A stretch of 64,000 nucleotides of DNA from Anaerolineae bacterium (GTDB taxonomy: Bacteria > Chloroflexota > Anaerolineae > Aggregatilineales > J027), in the NCBI GenBank assembly GCA_008933735.1, contig WBUL01000010.1:62001-126000 (forward strand). Reading direction: 5' to 3'. The notes beneath the pieces are model-generated. The model was given only the letters and a program-made list of their open reading frames with translations, had not been told where the DNA came from and ran no database searches. Below, piece by piece: positions 1-8,682 of the stretch. The translations under genes and the position numbers were made by a program. Each line of letters starts with the position of its first letter. Within the stretch, counting starts at the first letter, position 1.

Positions 1-908
1 GAAATGCAGGAGAGAGTGACAAACTGGTACACAGGCTCGTAATTGTTGCGAAGATCGTCCAGCGAGAGTTCCATCGTGTTATTAACCAGGCCGCCAATTT
101 TGAGCCGCCAGTCTGCCGCCTCAATGACCGGAGGACGACCGGAATTAATGTCAATCCGGTAGTGATCTTCCAGGGGGGTATATTCAGGCCGTGTTCCTGG
201 CGCAGGGTCAAAAGCCAGGGCAGTGGTGTCCCGTGCCTGACTGATGTCAATATCACCGCCTTCAATCTGGATTTCTTCTTTCAGCAGTTCCGCCAGCCCG
301 GCCCCCAGCAGGGTAATGGTAGCAGTCGCCCCACCGACCTGGATCAGAAATTGGCGACGCGAGGGGCCGTCCGCATTTTCGGCAGACACGTGCAGCAACC
401 GGGTGTAAACCCAATTCAGGGTTGTTCCCCACAATGCGAACAGTCCTACAATCCAGATAAAACTGACCGTTGAATCAGCAGTGGAGGAAACATTCACGCT
501 GTTGCTCAACACGGCCAGTCCAAAACCCACTACCAACCCCAAACCGAGGCCGTATACTGGAAATTCGTTTTTTAATCTTGAAAAACGCTGGAGTATGACA
601 AAAAAGAGGGTGCCGAACACAACCCCGCCGCCAAAGACGGTCAGCACCGCCAGCCAGCGTTCTGCCAGTTTTGCGGTATCGTCAGTTTCTCCAACATTGA
701 GCGCGATAATCAGATCGACCATCGTATCAATGCCAAAGGTTAAAATTTTCCCTGGCAAATTCCGCGCCAGCCAGTCAAAAACATCATAGGCGATGAAAGG
801 AAACCCAAAGGCTTTTTCCATCGAAGCCGCATACGAAACCGCTAGCAGCGAGGCAGTCAGCAGTGCCCCGGTAAATGCTCCCCATAGAATTTGTAGTCTC
901 GTGGTCAT
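1..908 (-). CDS. Membrane-anchored molybdopterin-dependent oxidoreductase (3' end outside window)
   Basis: The minus-strand frame starts with ATG at 908, behind a GAGG Shine-Dalgarno, and stays open to the window edge, giving about 302 residues. The first ~170 residues hold four to five hydrophobic segments. An SRRQFLIQVGG stretch followed by a further hydrophobic segment looks like a second anchor or a Tat-like element. After it comes the start of a sulfite-oxidase-type (Oxidored_molyb) domain: a typical segment with RPP, then DWRLKIGGLV, then TLSCIS, whose Cys matches the Mo-coordinating cysteine of this family. The likely role is a molybdenum-cofactor oxidoreductase facing outward from the membrane; the substrate cannot be told. 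The C-terminal part is missing only because the window ends. Family call is firm, substrate unknown. Confidence 0.82.
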   Translation of the reverse strand, partial: MTTRLQILWGAFTGALLTASLLAVSYAASMEKAFGFPFIAYDVFDWLARNLPGKILTFGIDTMVDLIIALNVGETDDTAKLAERWLAVLTVFGGGVVFGTLFFVILQRFSRLKNEFPVYGLGLGLVVGFGLAVLSNSVNVSSTADSTVSFIWIVGLFALWGTTLNWVYTRLLHVSAENADGPSRRQFLIQVGGATATITLLGAGLAELLKEEIQIEGGDIDISQARDTTALAFDPAPGTRPEYTPLEDHYRIDINSGRPPVIEAADWRLKIGGLVNNTMELSLDDLRNNYEPVYQFVTLSCI

Positions 909-998
909 GCTTACCTCATCAAATCCGTGCTCTTCCACATTGTCCGTGCAAAATATAACGAAAGAATTACGCTGGTATCATGAAATACGCTCCTGTGT

Positions 999-1004
999 TA
1001 TAAA
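999..1004 (+). promoter_or_regulatory. Extended -10 promoter element of purA
   Basis: TG at 996-997, one base, then TATAAA at 999-1004 forms an extended -10. No convincing -35 is visible. It lies 28 bp before the purA start, which leaves a leader of about 20 nt containing the CAGGAG ribosome-binding site at 1019-1024. Confidence 0.45.
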
Positions 1005-1032
1005 TGGCAGGCGGAATTCAGGAGTATTAAAA

Positions 1033-2322
1033 ATGCCAGTGACAATTCTGGTTGGGGCACAGTGGGGCGATGAAGGCAAGGGCAAAGTGACCGATTGGCT
1101 TGCTGAAGATATCCACATCATCGCCCGTTACAATGGCGGCGATAATGCAGGGCATACCCTCAATATCGAAGGCAAAACCTACAAGTTGCACTTTCTTCCT
1201 TCCGGTATTTTACGTGATGGTGTGGTCAGCTTAATGGGCGGCGGGATGGTGATACACCCCGAACGACTGCTCAAAGAAATGCAGGAACTCGCGACTCAAG
1301 GGGTAGATGTTTCCCCTCAGAGGCTCAAAATTTCGACCAACGCGCATGTGATCACCCCGGCACACCAAGCCCTGGAAAAGGCCGACGAAGAAACACGCGG
1401 CAGCAGCAAAATCGGCACGACCGGGCGCGGAATCGGGCCGGCCTATACGAGCAAATTTGCCCGAAATGGCATTCGCGCCTCCGCCATGCGCGACCCCGAA
1501 GTTTTCGGAGAACAGGTTTACAAAGCCATTGAAAACGCGAATAAAATCCTGCACAACGTTTATCAGGCTCCCACACTCAACGCCAGTGAGTGCGCCGCCA
1601 AATATAGTCGTGAAGCGCAGCGTCTGGCCCCCTATCTGGTCGATGGGTGGGCATATTTGAACCATGCCCTGCGCGAAGGCAAAAAAGTGCTGGCGGAAGG
1701 CGGGCAGGCCACCCTGCTGGACATTGATCATGGTAACTATCCCTACGTGACCAGTTCAAACCCAACGGCTGGAGGGGCGCTGGTCGGTTTAGGTTTTGGC
1801 CCCAGACAGGTAGACCGTGTTATCGGGGTGGCCAAAGCCTTTTGTACGCGCGTGGGTGCGGGCCCATTCCCTACTGAACAGGACAATGACATTGGTGCGG
1901 TCATGCGTGGCGATGGCAGCAATCCATGGGACGACTTCGGCACAACCACAGGCCGTCCGCGTCGCTGTGGTTGGCTGGATATGGTCGCGCTGAAGTATGC
2001 GGTTGCGGTCAACGGTATCACTGAGTTGGCATTGATGAAATTGGATGTCTTGGGCCGATTCAAGGACATTCAGGTTGCCGTGGCTTATGATGCAGATGGA
2101 CAGCGATTGGAAGATTTCCCGGTGGATCAGGACTTGTTTGGCAGCGTGGTTCCCATCTACAAAACCTTCCCCGGTTGGCAAACAGACATCATGGACGTTA
2201 CACGCTGGGAGGATTTACCAGCAGCAGCGCAGTCCTATGTGGAATGGATTGAACAGCAGCTTGAAGTTCCGATTTCACTGGTCAGTGTTGGCCCAGGACG
2301 AGAACAAACGCTGCTGCGATAA
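1033..2322 (+). CDS. purA: Adenylosuccinate synthetase
   Basis: PurA converts IMP, GTP and aspartate to adenylosuccinate, the first step of the AMP branch of purine synthesis, in the cytoplasm. The 429-residue product has normal length. Family motifs are clear: the N-terminal GAQWGDEGKGK P-loop, NGGDNAGHT, the GTTGRGIGPAY segment and a C-terminal VGPGREQT. The frame is open further upstream, but ATG 1033 starts the conserved N terminus and has CAGGAG 8 nt ahead of it. It is a single-gene unit, ending convergently against the DUF1501 gene with a shared hairpin terminator. purB, the other AMP-branch enzyme, lies far away at about 51 kb. Confidence 0.97.
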   Translation: MPVTILVGAQWGDEGKGKVTDWLAEDIHIIARYNGGDNAGHTLNIEGKTYKLHFLPSGILRDGVVSLMGGGMVIHPERLLKEMQELATQGVDVSPQRLKISTNAHVITPAHQALEKADEETRGSSKIGTTGRGIGPAYTSKFARNGIRASAMRDPEVFGEQVYKAIENANKILHNVYQAPTLNASECAAKYSREAQRLAPYLVDGWAYLNHALREGKKVLAEGGQATLLDIDHGNYPYVTSSNPTAGGALVGLGFGPRQVDRVIGVAKAFCTRVGAGPFPTEQDNDIGAVMRGDGSNPWDDFGTTTGRPRRCGWLDMVALKYAVAVNGITELALMKLDVLGRFKDIQVAVAYDADGQRLEDFPVDQDLFGSVVPIYKTFPGWQTDIMDVTRWEDLPAAAQSYVEWIEQQLEVPISLVSVGPGREQTLLR

Positions 2323-2326
2323 GAGA

Positions 2327-2350
2327 TAGGGGGCAATCTCCTGCCCCCTA
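2327..2350. terminator. Bidirectional hairpin terminator between purA and the DUF1501 gene
   Basis: TAGGGGGCA (2327-2335) and TGCCCCCTA (2342-2350) form a perfect 9-bp stem with a 6-nt loop, between two convergent stop codons. The flanks are only moderately T-rich, so termination strength is uncertain. Confidence 0.7.
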
Positions 2351-2355
2351 CAGAA

Positions 2356-3624
2356 TTATGTATTTTTCTGAATAATCCCAACGGGTTTGATGGAATGTCC
2401 CTCAAAAACCGCTTCAACCTGAGTATTTCCGGTACGGTTTTGGAGAATTTCCCCCAGCACATCACGGTAATCCATTGTAATTTCCAGGTCGCCATCTGCC
2501 AGAAAATTGGGATTTAAACCGGGCCATGTTGCAGTCACAGGAGCCGGGGTAACATGCTCACTCATCACCAGCATGACTCCTCCATGTCCATGATCGGTGC
2601 CCCCCGCGCCGTTTTCCTGGACACGCCGCCCAAATTCGGACATGGTCACCACAGTCACACGACCGATGTAATCCAGCAAATCGTCATGAAACGCCCGGAG
2701 ATTATCTGCCAGCTCGACGACCAGCCCTGGGAAAAGACCAACGCCTCCGTGAACCGTTACGCCCTGCGTAATGTGGGTATCAAAATTGCCCAGATCCACA
2801 CAGGCGACCTCTAGCCCAACCTCGGCTTTAATCAACGCGGCAGTCTGCCTGAGCGCCCGCCCGAAATCTGTATCGGTATATTTGGCCCCATTAATGGGGC
2901 GATACTTATCCACGTCAATCTGGCGCACCGTTTCCAGGGCTTGCAGAGTCGCATTCGCCGCCATGTCCAGGGGTGCATCGCTCTGTTGATACATCGTCGC
3001 TAATGCAGCGGTCATCCTGTCGGTTTCGGAGGTATCACCGTGCAAATGAAAATCGACAATCGAACGCAGCGCTGTTGCATTCACATACCCACGCAAACTG
3101 GTTTGCAGATTTTCGCCCCAGCCAACGGCCCTCAGTGGCGAATCCGTAGCGCCGGATGTGATCATGAGATGCCGCCCCAACCAACCGGAACTCGCTCCGC
3201 TCTTGCCATCCGTACCGCGTTCCAACAGATCCATAGCTTCAAAGTGACTTCGGGAAACATTCGGCGCTCCAACCGCGTGAATGGCTGCCAGATGCCCGCC
3301 CGTAAACAATGGGGCCAGGGCTTTCATATCAGGATTCAACCCAAAAAAATCATCCAGTTGCAGCACACGATTTTCAGCACGGCTGTCTGGCCTTGGAATC
3401 GCCAGTGTTGGACGTGCTTTGTAGTAATCATCATCCCCAAATGGCACGATGATATTGAGCGAATCCGCCCCACCACGCAGGAATATACACACCAGAACGT
3501 CCCCACGCACACCTTCCTGTGCAAACGCCAGACGTGGCATCCAGCGGGGCCAGAGGGTTTGCATCGCGCCTGCCACGCTGAGTGCCGCCGTCGTTTTAAG
3601 CATATTGCGTCGTGATACAGTCAT
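2356..3624 (-). CDS. DUF1501 family exported protein
   Basis: This 422-residue protein begins with a Tat-type signal (SRRNMLKTTAALSVAG, then an AFA cleavage-like site at about residue 35). The mature part has the DUF1501 hallmarks: LVCIFLRGGADSLN near residue 45, GHLAAIHAVGAPN, and a late EFGRR with GGTDHGHGG. These resemble alkaline-phosphatase/sulfatase-fold proteins of unknown substrate. The start has GGAGGT 8 nt upstream, and the TAG stop of the preceding DUF1800 gene lies inside that region, so the two are translationally coupled. DUF1800 and DUF1501 genes are commonly neighbours in bacteria and their joint function is unknown. Export is well supported; enzymatic activity is not. Confidence 0.9.
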   Translation of the reverse strand: MTVSRRNMLKTTAALSVAGAMQTLWPRWMPRLAFAQEGVRGDVLVCIFLRGGADSLNIIVPFGDDDYYKARPTLAIPRPDSRAENRVLQLDDFFGLNPDMKALAPLFTGGHLAAIHAVGAPNVSRSHFEAMDLLERGTDGKSGASSGWLGRHLMITSGATDSPLRAVGWGENLQTSLRGYVNATALRSIVDFHLHGDTSETDRMTAALATMYQQSDAPLDMAANATLQALETVRQIDVDKYRPINGAKYTDTDFGRALRQTAALIKAEVGLEVACVDLGNFDTHITQGVTVHGGVGLFPGLVVELADNLRAFHDDLLDYIGRVTVVTMSEFGRRVQENGAGGTDHGHGGVMLVMSEHVTPAPVTATWPGLNPNFLADGDLEITMDYRDVLGEILQNRTGNTQVEAVFEGHSIKPVGIIQKNT

Positions 3625-3630
3625 GATGGC

Positions 3631-5094
3631 CTACCTCCATTGGAATGCCGGGCTTGCGGCGAGCAGCCCCAATGCCACCAGCATTCGGTCTTTATCTTTC
3701 TTCAGATTTGGCGGATCACCAACAGCCTGCCAGATGGTTTGTTCATCGGTTGGGCTTAAATCGTGATTGAGGAGAAGCCGTCCAAAAAACCGAAGCATTT
3801 CACGGGCGTCCTTGTCCACTTTGCCGCGTTCCGCAAGTTCCCACACATCAACACTGACCCCCGAAATCTTGTTCGCCAGCCCGTCCAGCACAAAATTCCA
3901 GCGGTGCAGCATATTTCCACTCCATTCTGACGCGGTATCGGGATAACCATCCGGTGTTGTCCATCCAAACGGACGATGTCCCATGGTTTGCAGGAGATTC
4001 AGCAGATTTTTACTGCCATCCCAACTGGCGTTCACACCTCGCAGCAGGGATACGACCAGTTCAAACGGGCGTTTGAGTTTGGGTGGAGCCTTGTCAAAAT
4101 CAGGATGAGTCAGCAGGGTGCGAATCACCTCGCGCATTTCACCCCCCGTAGAATGCCATGTCTGTACGCAGGCATCCACCATGGCAGGCGGTGGATCATC
4201 TGATACAAAACGACGAACAAGCTTGGTACAAACAAAATGTGGTGTACTCGGATGATCCAGCAGAATATTTAAAACCCGGTCACCATCCGCTTTGCCACCA
4301 CCCGCCGGAATGGTATGCCCCAGGACGATTTTTTCACCGCTGTCATGCCACTCACTCCTAAATTCAAAGTCGCCGTTGTCGGTCATACCCCATCCCGTCA
4401 GGCAGCGGGCTACTTCTCTGATGTCCTGTTCGGTATATCCACCATCCACGCCAAGCGTGTGGAGCTCCATGATTTCACGGGCGTAATTTTCGTTGGGATG
4501 GCTTTTTTCGTTCTGGGTATTATCCAGATAGCGGAGCATCGCAGGGCTGTGGGCTGATGCTTTGAGCAAATCGCTAAATTTGCCGAGCGCATGTTTGCGA
4601 ATGACCTCTCTATCATCAACAGTTTTCAAAAAATGAACTTCCTCCTTGAAGTGGTAGATGCTGAAGTGGTCACTCCAGAAGCCCACCACCACCTCGTACA
4701 ACTGGCGCTCCGAATAGAGCGCCCGCTGCAAGGTTACGAGGGCGAGTTCATTGGTCACATAGTCTTTGTCATCGAGAAAGGAGAGCAGGTCGGAGGAGGG
4801 CATTTTGAGGGTGTCATAGCGGCGCAGCCGCAGCTCCAGCTTATCATCATCAATGTCTTTGTACTGAAGCTGCCTATCCAGCCAGACATCACGTCCCATT
4901 TTCTCCACCTCGGCAACCTGCCCCGGACGCGGCCCGTAGGTGGCACGATTCAGAAAGTGGGCGACAGGATGGCGATCCATGCCTGCTGGCGGACTGAGCG
5001 AGTCGGGTAAATCCGGCTGGGTATAGTTGTCAATCACCTTACCACAACCAGCCAGCGCCAATGAGCCGATCAGAAAAATACGACGAGAAAACAT
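3631..5094 (-). CDS. DUF1800 family lipoprotein-like exported protein
   Basis: A 487-residue protein with the N terminus MFSRRIFLIGSLALAGCG. This fits a lipoprotein signal with a lipobox (LAGC), preceded by a twin arginine. The body matches DUF1800: HFLNRATYGPRPGQ near residue 45, LVGFWSDHF-like and NENYAREIMELHTLGV segments, then REVARCLTGWG and KRPFELVVS. The function of DUF1800 is not established. It sits 3 bp downstream of a small membrane-protein gene and 6 bp upstream of the DUF1501 gene, so the three form one operon read leftward. Confidence 0.9.
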   Translation of the reverse strand: MFSRRIFLIGSLALAGCGKVIDNYTQPDLPDSLSPPAGMDRHPVAHFLNRATYGPRPGQVAEVEKMGRDVWLDRQLQYKDIDDDKLELRLRRYDTLKMPSSDLLSFLDDKDYVTNELALVTLQRALYSERQLYEVVVGFWSDHFSIYHFKEEVHFLKTVDDREVIRKHALGKFSDLLKASAHSPAMLRYLDNTQNEKSHPNENYAREIMELHTLGVDGGYTEQDIREVARCLTGWGMTDNGDFEFRSEWHDSGEKIVLGHTIPAGGGKADGDRVLNILLDHPSTPHFVCTKLVRRFVSDDPPPAMVDACVQTWHSTGGEMREVIRTLLTHPDFDKAPPKLKRPFELVVSLLRGVNASWDGSKNLLNLLQTMGHRPFGWTTPDGYPDTASEWSGNMLHRWNFVLDGLANKISGVSVDVWELAERGKVDKDAREMLRFFGRLLLNHDLSPTDEQTIWQAVGDPPNLKKDKDRMLVALGLLAASPAFQWR

Positions 5095-5097
5095 GGC

Positions 5098-5640
5098 TTA
5101 TGCCCCCTGGTAAGCCGCATCACCTTCAAATGAGTCTTTACGCGGCTGTGGAATGTTATAGAGAGGCATTCCCATGAACCGCCCTGTAACCGCGAGCAAA
5201 GTCGCACCGATCCCAATCACCAGGCTGAAAGGTAGAATAATAAACCAACCGATCAGGGGGAACGCAATCGCAAATGAGAGGACAAACGCACCTGTCAGAG
5301 ACTCCATAAACGGGTCAGCAAACACCCCAACATGCCTGCCAACCGTTCGTGAAACCACACCAATACCCGTAAACGCCCATAGGAGCAGCACAAGATAAAC
5401 AATAGTGCCGCAAAACTGCGCTACGCTGCCCAAAGAGATTAAAAACCCGGCTGGAACCCCAATAAACAATATCGGAACTAAGCCAACGAAAAAGGGCACA
5501 ATAACACTGCGTTCCAGGCGCTCGGCGGCACGTTCGGTGGTGCGGCTGAAGGCCATATTCAGGAAAGTAAGCAGGGCGGGGAGGGCAAACATCGTTCCTG
5601 CGAGACAACTTACCAATACTATCGAATCGCCGATACTCAT
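5098..5640 (-). CDS. Small multi-pass membrane protein, first gene of the DUF1800/DUF1501 operon
   Basis: The 180-residue product is mostly hydrophobic, with about four to five predicted membrane segments: residues ~7-28, 45-68, 72-95, 112-135 and 135-160. A hydrophilic C-terminal tail ends in GDAAYQGA. I recognise no family. Gly-rich hydrophobic stretches (GLVPILFIGVPAGFLISLGS) resemble the bactofilin-neighbouring or DUF-type integral proteins seen in Chloroflexota, but this is only an impression. The stop lies 3 bp before the DUF1800 start, so it is co-transcribed and may anchor or export the two secreted partners. That role is inference. Confidence 0.75.
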   Translation of the reverse strand: MSIGDSIVLVSCLAGTMFALPALLTFLNMAFSRTTERAAERLERSVIVPFFVGLVPILFIGVPAGFLISLGSVAQFCGTIVYLVLLLWAFTGIGVVSRTVGRHVGVFADPFMESLTGAFVLSFAIAFPLIGWFIILPFSLVIGIGATLLAVTGRFMGMPLYNIPQPRKDSFEGDAAYQGA

Positions 5641-5738
5641 GACAGTCTTCCTTTCTGTCCAATGTGGTTACTTCCCTATACGCAGCCTGTGCTAACGGGG
5701 TTTCGATGTGATAATATGCCAACCAATGGGAGATGGTT

Positions 5739-6656
5739 ATGAGTTGGATAGAAATTTCAGTTGAAGCCGATGGAGAATCAGCGGAAGCCATCGCAGAAGT
5801 CCTCGCCGATTACGGCCATCAGGGAGTAGCCATAGAGCGTATTGGACCGCCGATGGATGCCTGGGAAGACAACATCCCGCCAGCGGAAAAATTCGTTATT
5901 AAAGCCTACATGCCTGCCGACGAACATGCTGCCGACAAACAAAACTTCCTGAGAGATGCGATTCGCTACATGAATCTGGCCTATCCCATCGCCGAACCCA
6001 CGTTCCGCACCATTGAAGAAGAAAATTGGGCGGAAGCATGGAAGGTGCATTATAAACCGATTCGACTCGGCAAACGGATCTACATCCGGCCTAGCTGGGT
6101 TGAGGCGAATGACATTCAGGAAAATGATGTTGTGCTGGCGCTTGATCCTGGCATGGCGTTTGGTACGGGAACCCATCCCAGCACGCAGCTCTGTCTGATA
6201 GCGACCGAGGAGATTCTTGAAGCGCATCCCCATTTAGAGGTGCTGGATCTCGGTTGCGGGTCAGGAATTTTGAGTATCGCCGCCATTTTGTTGGGCGCGA
6301 CCAGAGCGCTGGCGCTGGATATTGACGAACTGGCCGTCAAGGTCACGCGGGAAAATGCGGAACGCAACCACGTAGCCAGCCGGATTCATAGTCAGGTTGG
6401 CAGTCTGGAAACCGTCCTGCACTCGGCACGACGCTTTGATCTGGCGCTGGTCAACATCCTGGCAAAAATTATCATTCCCATGTGTGAACAGGGCCTGGGG
6501 CAAATGATCCGCCCCGGTGGAATCGGGGTATTCGGTGGGATGATTGATACCCAGGCGGATGAAGTTGAGGCAGCCTTACGTCAGACTGGACTGGAGCCGT
6601 ATAAGCGGCTCACTTCCGGCGATTGGGTAGTTATGGTAGCACGTCGGCCACATTAA
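5739..6656 (+). CDS. prmA: Ribosomal protein L11 methyltransferase
   Basis: PrmA trimethylates ribosomal protein L11 using S-adenosylmethionine in the cytoplasm. The 305-residue protein has normal length. The N-terminal domain starts MSWIEISVEADGESAEAI, followed by ENWAEAWKVHYKP. The SAM domain shows DPGMAFGTGTHPST and VLDLGCGSGILSIAA, then LALDID and DLALVNILA, the family's NILA-type catalytic motif. An upstream in-frame ATG at 5733 directly abuts the GGGAG (5728-5732); ATG 5739 has proper 6-nt spacing and is chosen. The stop codon directly abuts the stop of the convergent histidine kinase gene. Confidence 0.95.
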   Translation: MSWIEISVEADGESAEAIAEVLADYGHQGVAIERIGPPMDAWEDNIPPAEKFVIKAYMPADEHAADKQNFLRDAIRYMNLAYPIAEPTFRTIEEENWAEAWKVHYKPIRLGKRIYIRPSWVEANDIQENDVVLALDPGMAFGTGTHPSTQLCLIATEEILEAHPHLEVLDLGCGSGILSIAAILLGATRALALDIDELAVKVTRENAERNHVASRIHSQVGSLETVLHSARRFDLALVNILAKIIIPMCEQGLGQMIRPGGIGVFGGMIDTQADEVEAALRQTGLEPYKRLTSGDWVVMVARRPH

Positions 6657-8414
6657 TCACTGCATACAGCGGTTGTCTGGTGGGTGCTGACGCAGAGTCA
6701 CGACGAAGCGTGTGCCAGCTTCCATCCTGCTTTTGACAACGATAGTGCCATCATGCAGTTCGATCATGCCTTTTACGATTGCCAGCCCCAGCCCCATGCC
6801 TCCGTAGCGGCGGGTAAGGGCCCCCTCTAACTGGTAAAACGGTTCAAAGATTTTCTCGTATTCGTTTTCAGGAATACCAATACCATCATCCTCAAAGGTG
6901 ATGACCGCGCCACCTTCGGGCAGGCCTACCGCCGTAATGTGGACATGCCCCCCATCTTTGTTAAATTTGATCGCATTGTCTACCAGATTTGTAAACGCCA
7001 GCACCAACCGGACTTCGTCACCAACAATTTCTACCGGGTCGCATTTCAGGTCAACCAACACATCACGGGTGTTTTTATAGGAACTGCGTGCCGCTTCAAC
7101 TGCTTCTTCCAACAGTTTGTCCACCCGCACTGACTGGCAGTTCAGCAGAATTGGCTGACTCTTCCCCTGAAGCTCATGCAAATTAATCAGCGCATCCACC
7201 ATCCCAGAGAGAAAGTGCGCCTGTTTTTCAATCGCTTCAAGCTGCGATTTCCGAGAAGAGTCATGTTCATCATCTGCGAGCAAACTCGCATATCCCAGCA
7301 TAATTGCAATGGGTGTTCGTAGTTCGTGGCTGGTGATCGCAACAAATTCACTTTTGCGGCGGTCTAGGTCCTGCAATTCACTATACGCATGGTCAAGCGA
7401 GGTAAAAAGCTGGGCGCTGCGAACCGCCAGACCGGCTGCGCCCGCCAATGAAAACAAAGTACGCGCATCCTGCGGCGTGTAAAAATCATCCCGGCTGGTT
7501 CGCATCACCAGCAGAAAACCCGTCAGTATCCCCCGTGCGATCAACGGCGATGCAATTGCAGACGTTGGGAAAAGAGTAAGGGAAAAGGCCTGCTGCAAGG
7601 CTTCTAAATCTATCGGATCGTCAAACAGCAGTGACTGGTCTCCATTTTTGAGCGGTTCTACCGGACTGTACTCATCCAGGACATACTGGCGAACAATACC
7701 AGGGGTGGGAATGCCGACGCCAGCCGTGTAAAGATGTTCAAAGCAGTTGGTGTCTTCTTCAAAGATATAAATTGCCACAGCCTGCGCCCGCATCAGATCA
7801 GCAGTTTTATGCACCAGCGCCTTACCTGTGTCGTGTAAATCCAGGCTCTGACCAAGAGCAGTTGTCACCTTATTGATCGCATCCAGATGGGCGTGCTGCA
7901 TATCAACGGTTTCTTGTGCCGTCTCAGCCTGCTGCATGATTTTGGCCATCATGCGGGTTAGCCAGACATTGTAATCGCGTAAAAATATGCCTTCTTCCTG
8001 GGGTACTGGCTTCGCCAGCGGATTCGCCTGTACAGGTGCCAGCAGCATGACCCGGTCAACCTCACCCAGAAAAGCATCTCGTTCGAGCGGTTTGCGAAGA
8101 AACCCTGCTGCACCTGCCCGCTTTGCCAGACTTTCATCACCAGGTTCGGCATCCGCAGGACCGACCAAGATCACGGGAAGATGGGCTAACTCAGGAGTCT
8201 GCTTCAGCACACGGCAGATATGAAAACCATCCATACCAGGCATAATGACGTTCGCTACGATAACATCCGGCAGGGCCGACGATGCGTTTTGTAATGCCTC
8301 CAGCGCTTTTTGACCGTCCTGCACGAAATCCGCCGTATACATAGCAAAATCAAGCATTAATTGGATGGCTTGTGCCACACGAACGTTGTCTTCAATAATG
8401 AGAAGATGGGTCAT
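6657..8414 (-). CDS. Hybrid sensor histidine kinase with N-terminal pseudo-receiver domain
   Basis: A soluble 585-residue signalling protein. Residues ~1-120 form a receiver domain. Next is a helical linker, a GAF domain (~190-340), HisKA (~350-420, phospho-acceptor His near 362 in TSHELRTP) and a HATPase_c domain with N box (DNAIKFNKDGG), G1 (DDGIGIPENE) and G2 (GGMGLGLAI). The transmitter part looks catalytically intact. The receiver keeps the acidic pair E8/D9 and the C-terminal Lys (RKPL), but has Asn55 where the phospho-acceptor Asp belongs (VIVANVIMPGMDG). The usual Thr/Ser is Gly (VILVGPA). GGAG lies 7 nt before the start. No partner response regulator is adjacent. Kinase call is firm; the receiver is probably unphosphorylated. 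Confidence 0.93.
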   Translation of the reverse strand: MTHLLIIEDNVRVAQAIQLMLDFAMYTADFVQDGQKALEALQNASSALPDVIVANVIMPGMDGFHICRVLKQTPELAHLPVILVGPADAEPGDESLAKRAGAAGFLRKPLERDAFLGEVDRVMLLAPVQANPLAKPVPQEEGIFLRDYNVWLTRMMAKIMQQAETAQETVDMQHAHLDAINKVTTALGQSLDLHDTGKALVHKTADLMRAQAVAIYIFEEDTNCFEHLYTAGVGIPTPGIVRQYVLDEYSPVEPLKNGDQSLLFDDPIDLEALQQAFSLTLFPTSAIASPLIARGILTGFLLVMRTSRDDFYTPQDARTLFSLAGAAGLAVRSAQLFTSLDHAYSELQDLDRRKSEFVAITSHELRTPIAIMLGYASLLADDEHDSSRKSQLEAIEKQAHFLSGMVDALINLHELQGKSQPILLNCQSVRVDKLLEEAVEAARSSYKNTRDVLVDLKCDPVEIVGDEVRLVLAFTNLVDNAIKFNKDGGHVHITAVGLPEGGAVITFEDDGIGIPENEYEKIFEPFYQLEGALTRRYGGMGLGLAIVKGMIELHDGTIVVKSRMEAGTRFVVTLRQHPPDNRCMQ

Positions 8415-8455
8415 ACGCTACTCCGACTGTGCTCTATGATAACACAGACTGGACA

Positions 8456-8668
8456 ATGACTCGCCAACCAATAACAGATTTTGCAGCTTTTAAACGAGGC
8501 TTTCAATTAAGCGACATAAACGAAGTGCCCCGACCAGGGCAATCCTTTTCTCGCGCCGAACAGCATGAAGAAGCCGTTCCGCAATATCAAACAGCGCTCG
8601 ATTAAGGCGCAGATGGAGAAAGACCAAAAGAGGCGCTGCGCTGTTATATTGACGAATTGAAATCGTAG
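8456..8668 (+). pseudogene. Small TPR-like reading frame interrupted by an in-frame TAA
   Basis: In the gap between two minus-strand genes, ATG 8456 opens 49 codons (MTRQPITDFAAFKRGFQLSD at its start, ending YQTALD) to TAA at 8603. The same frame then continues 20 more codons (GADGERPKEALRCYIDELKS) to TAG at 8666. The whole 69-residue readthrough looks like protein: charged, with an AEQHEEAVPQYQTALD segment like a TPR helix. A weak GGACA precedes the ATG and TATGAT lies at 8435-8440. It could be a decayed gene, a real 49-residue peptide, or chance. Confidence 0.3.
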
Positions 8669-8682
8669 ATCCGCAAGCCTTC

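Noticed and set aside
3040-3615. 191-codon plus frame inside the DUF1501 gene
   Set aside because: The minus strand carries the DUF1501 motifs and signal peptide.
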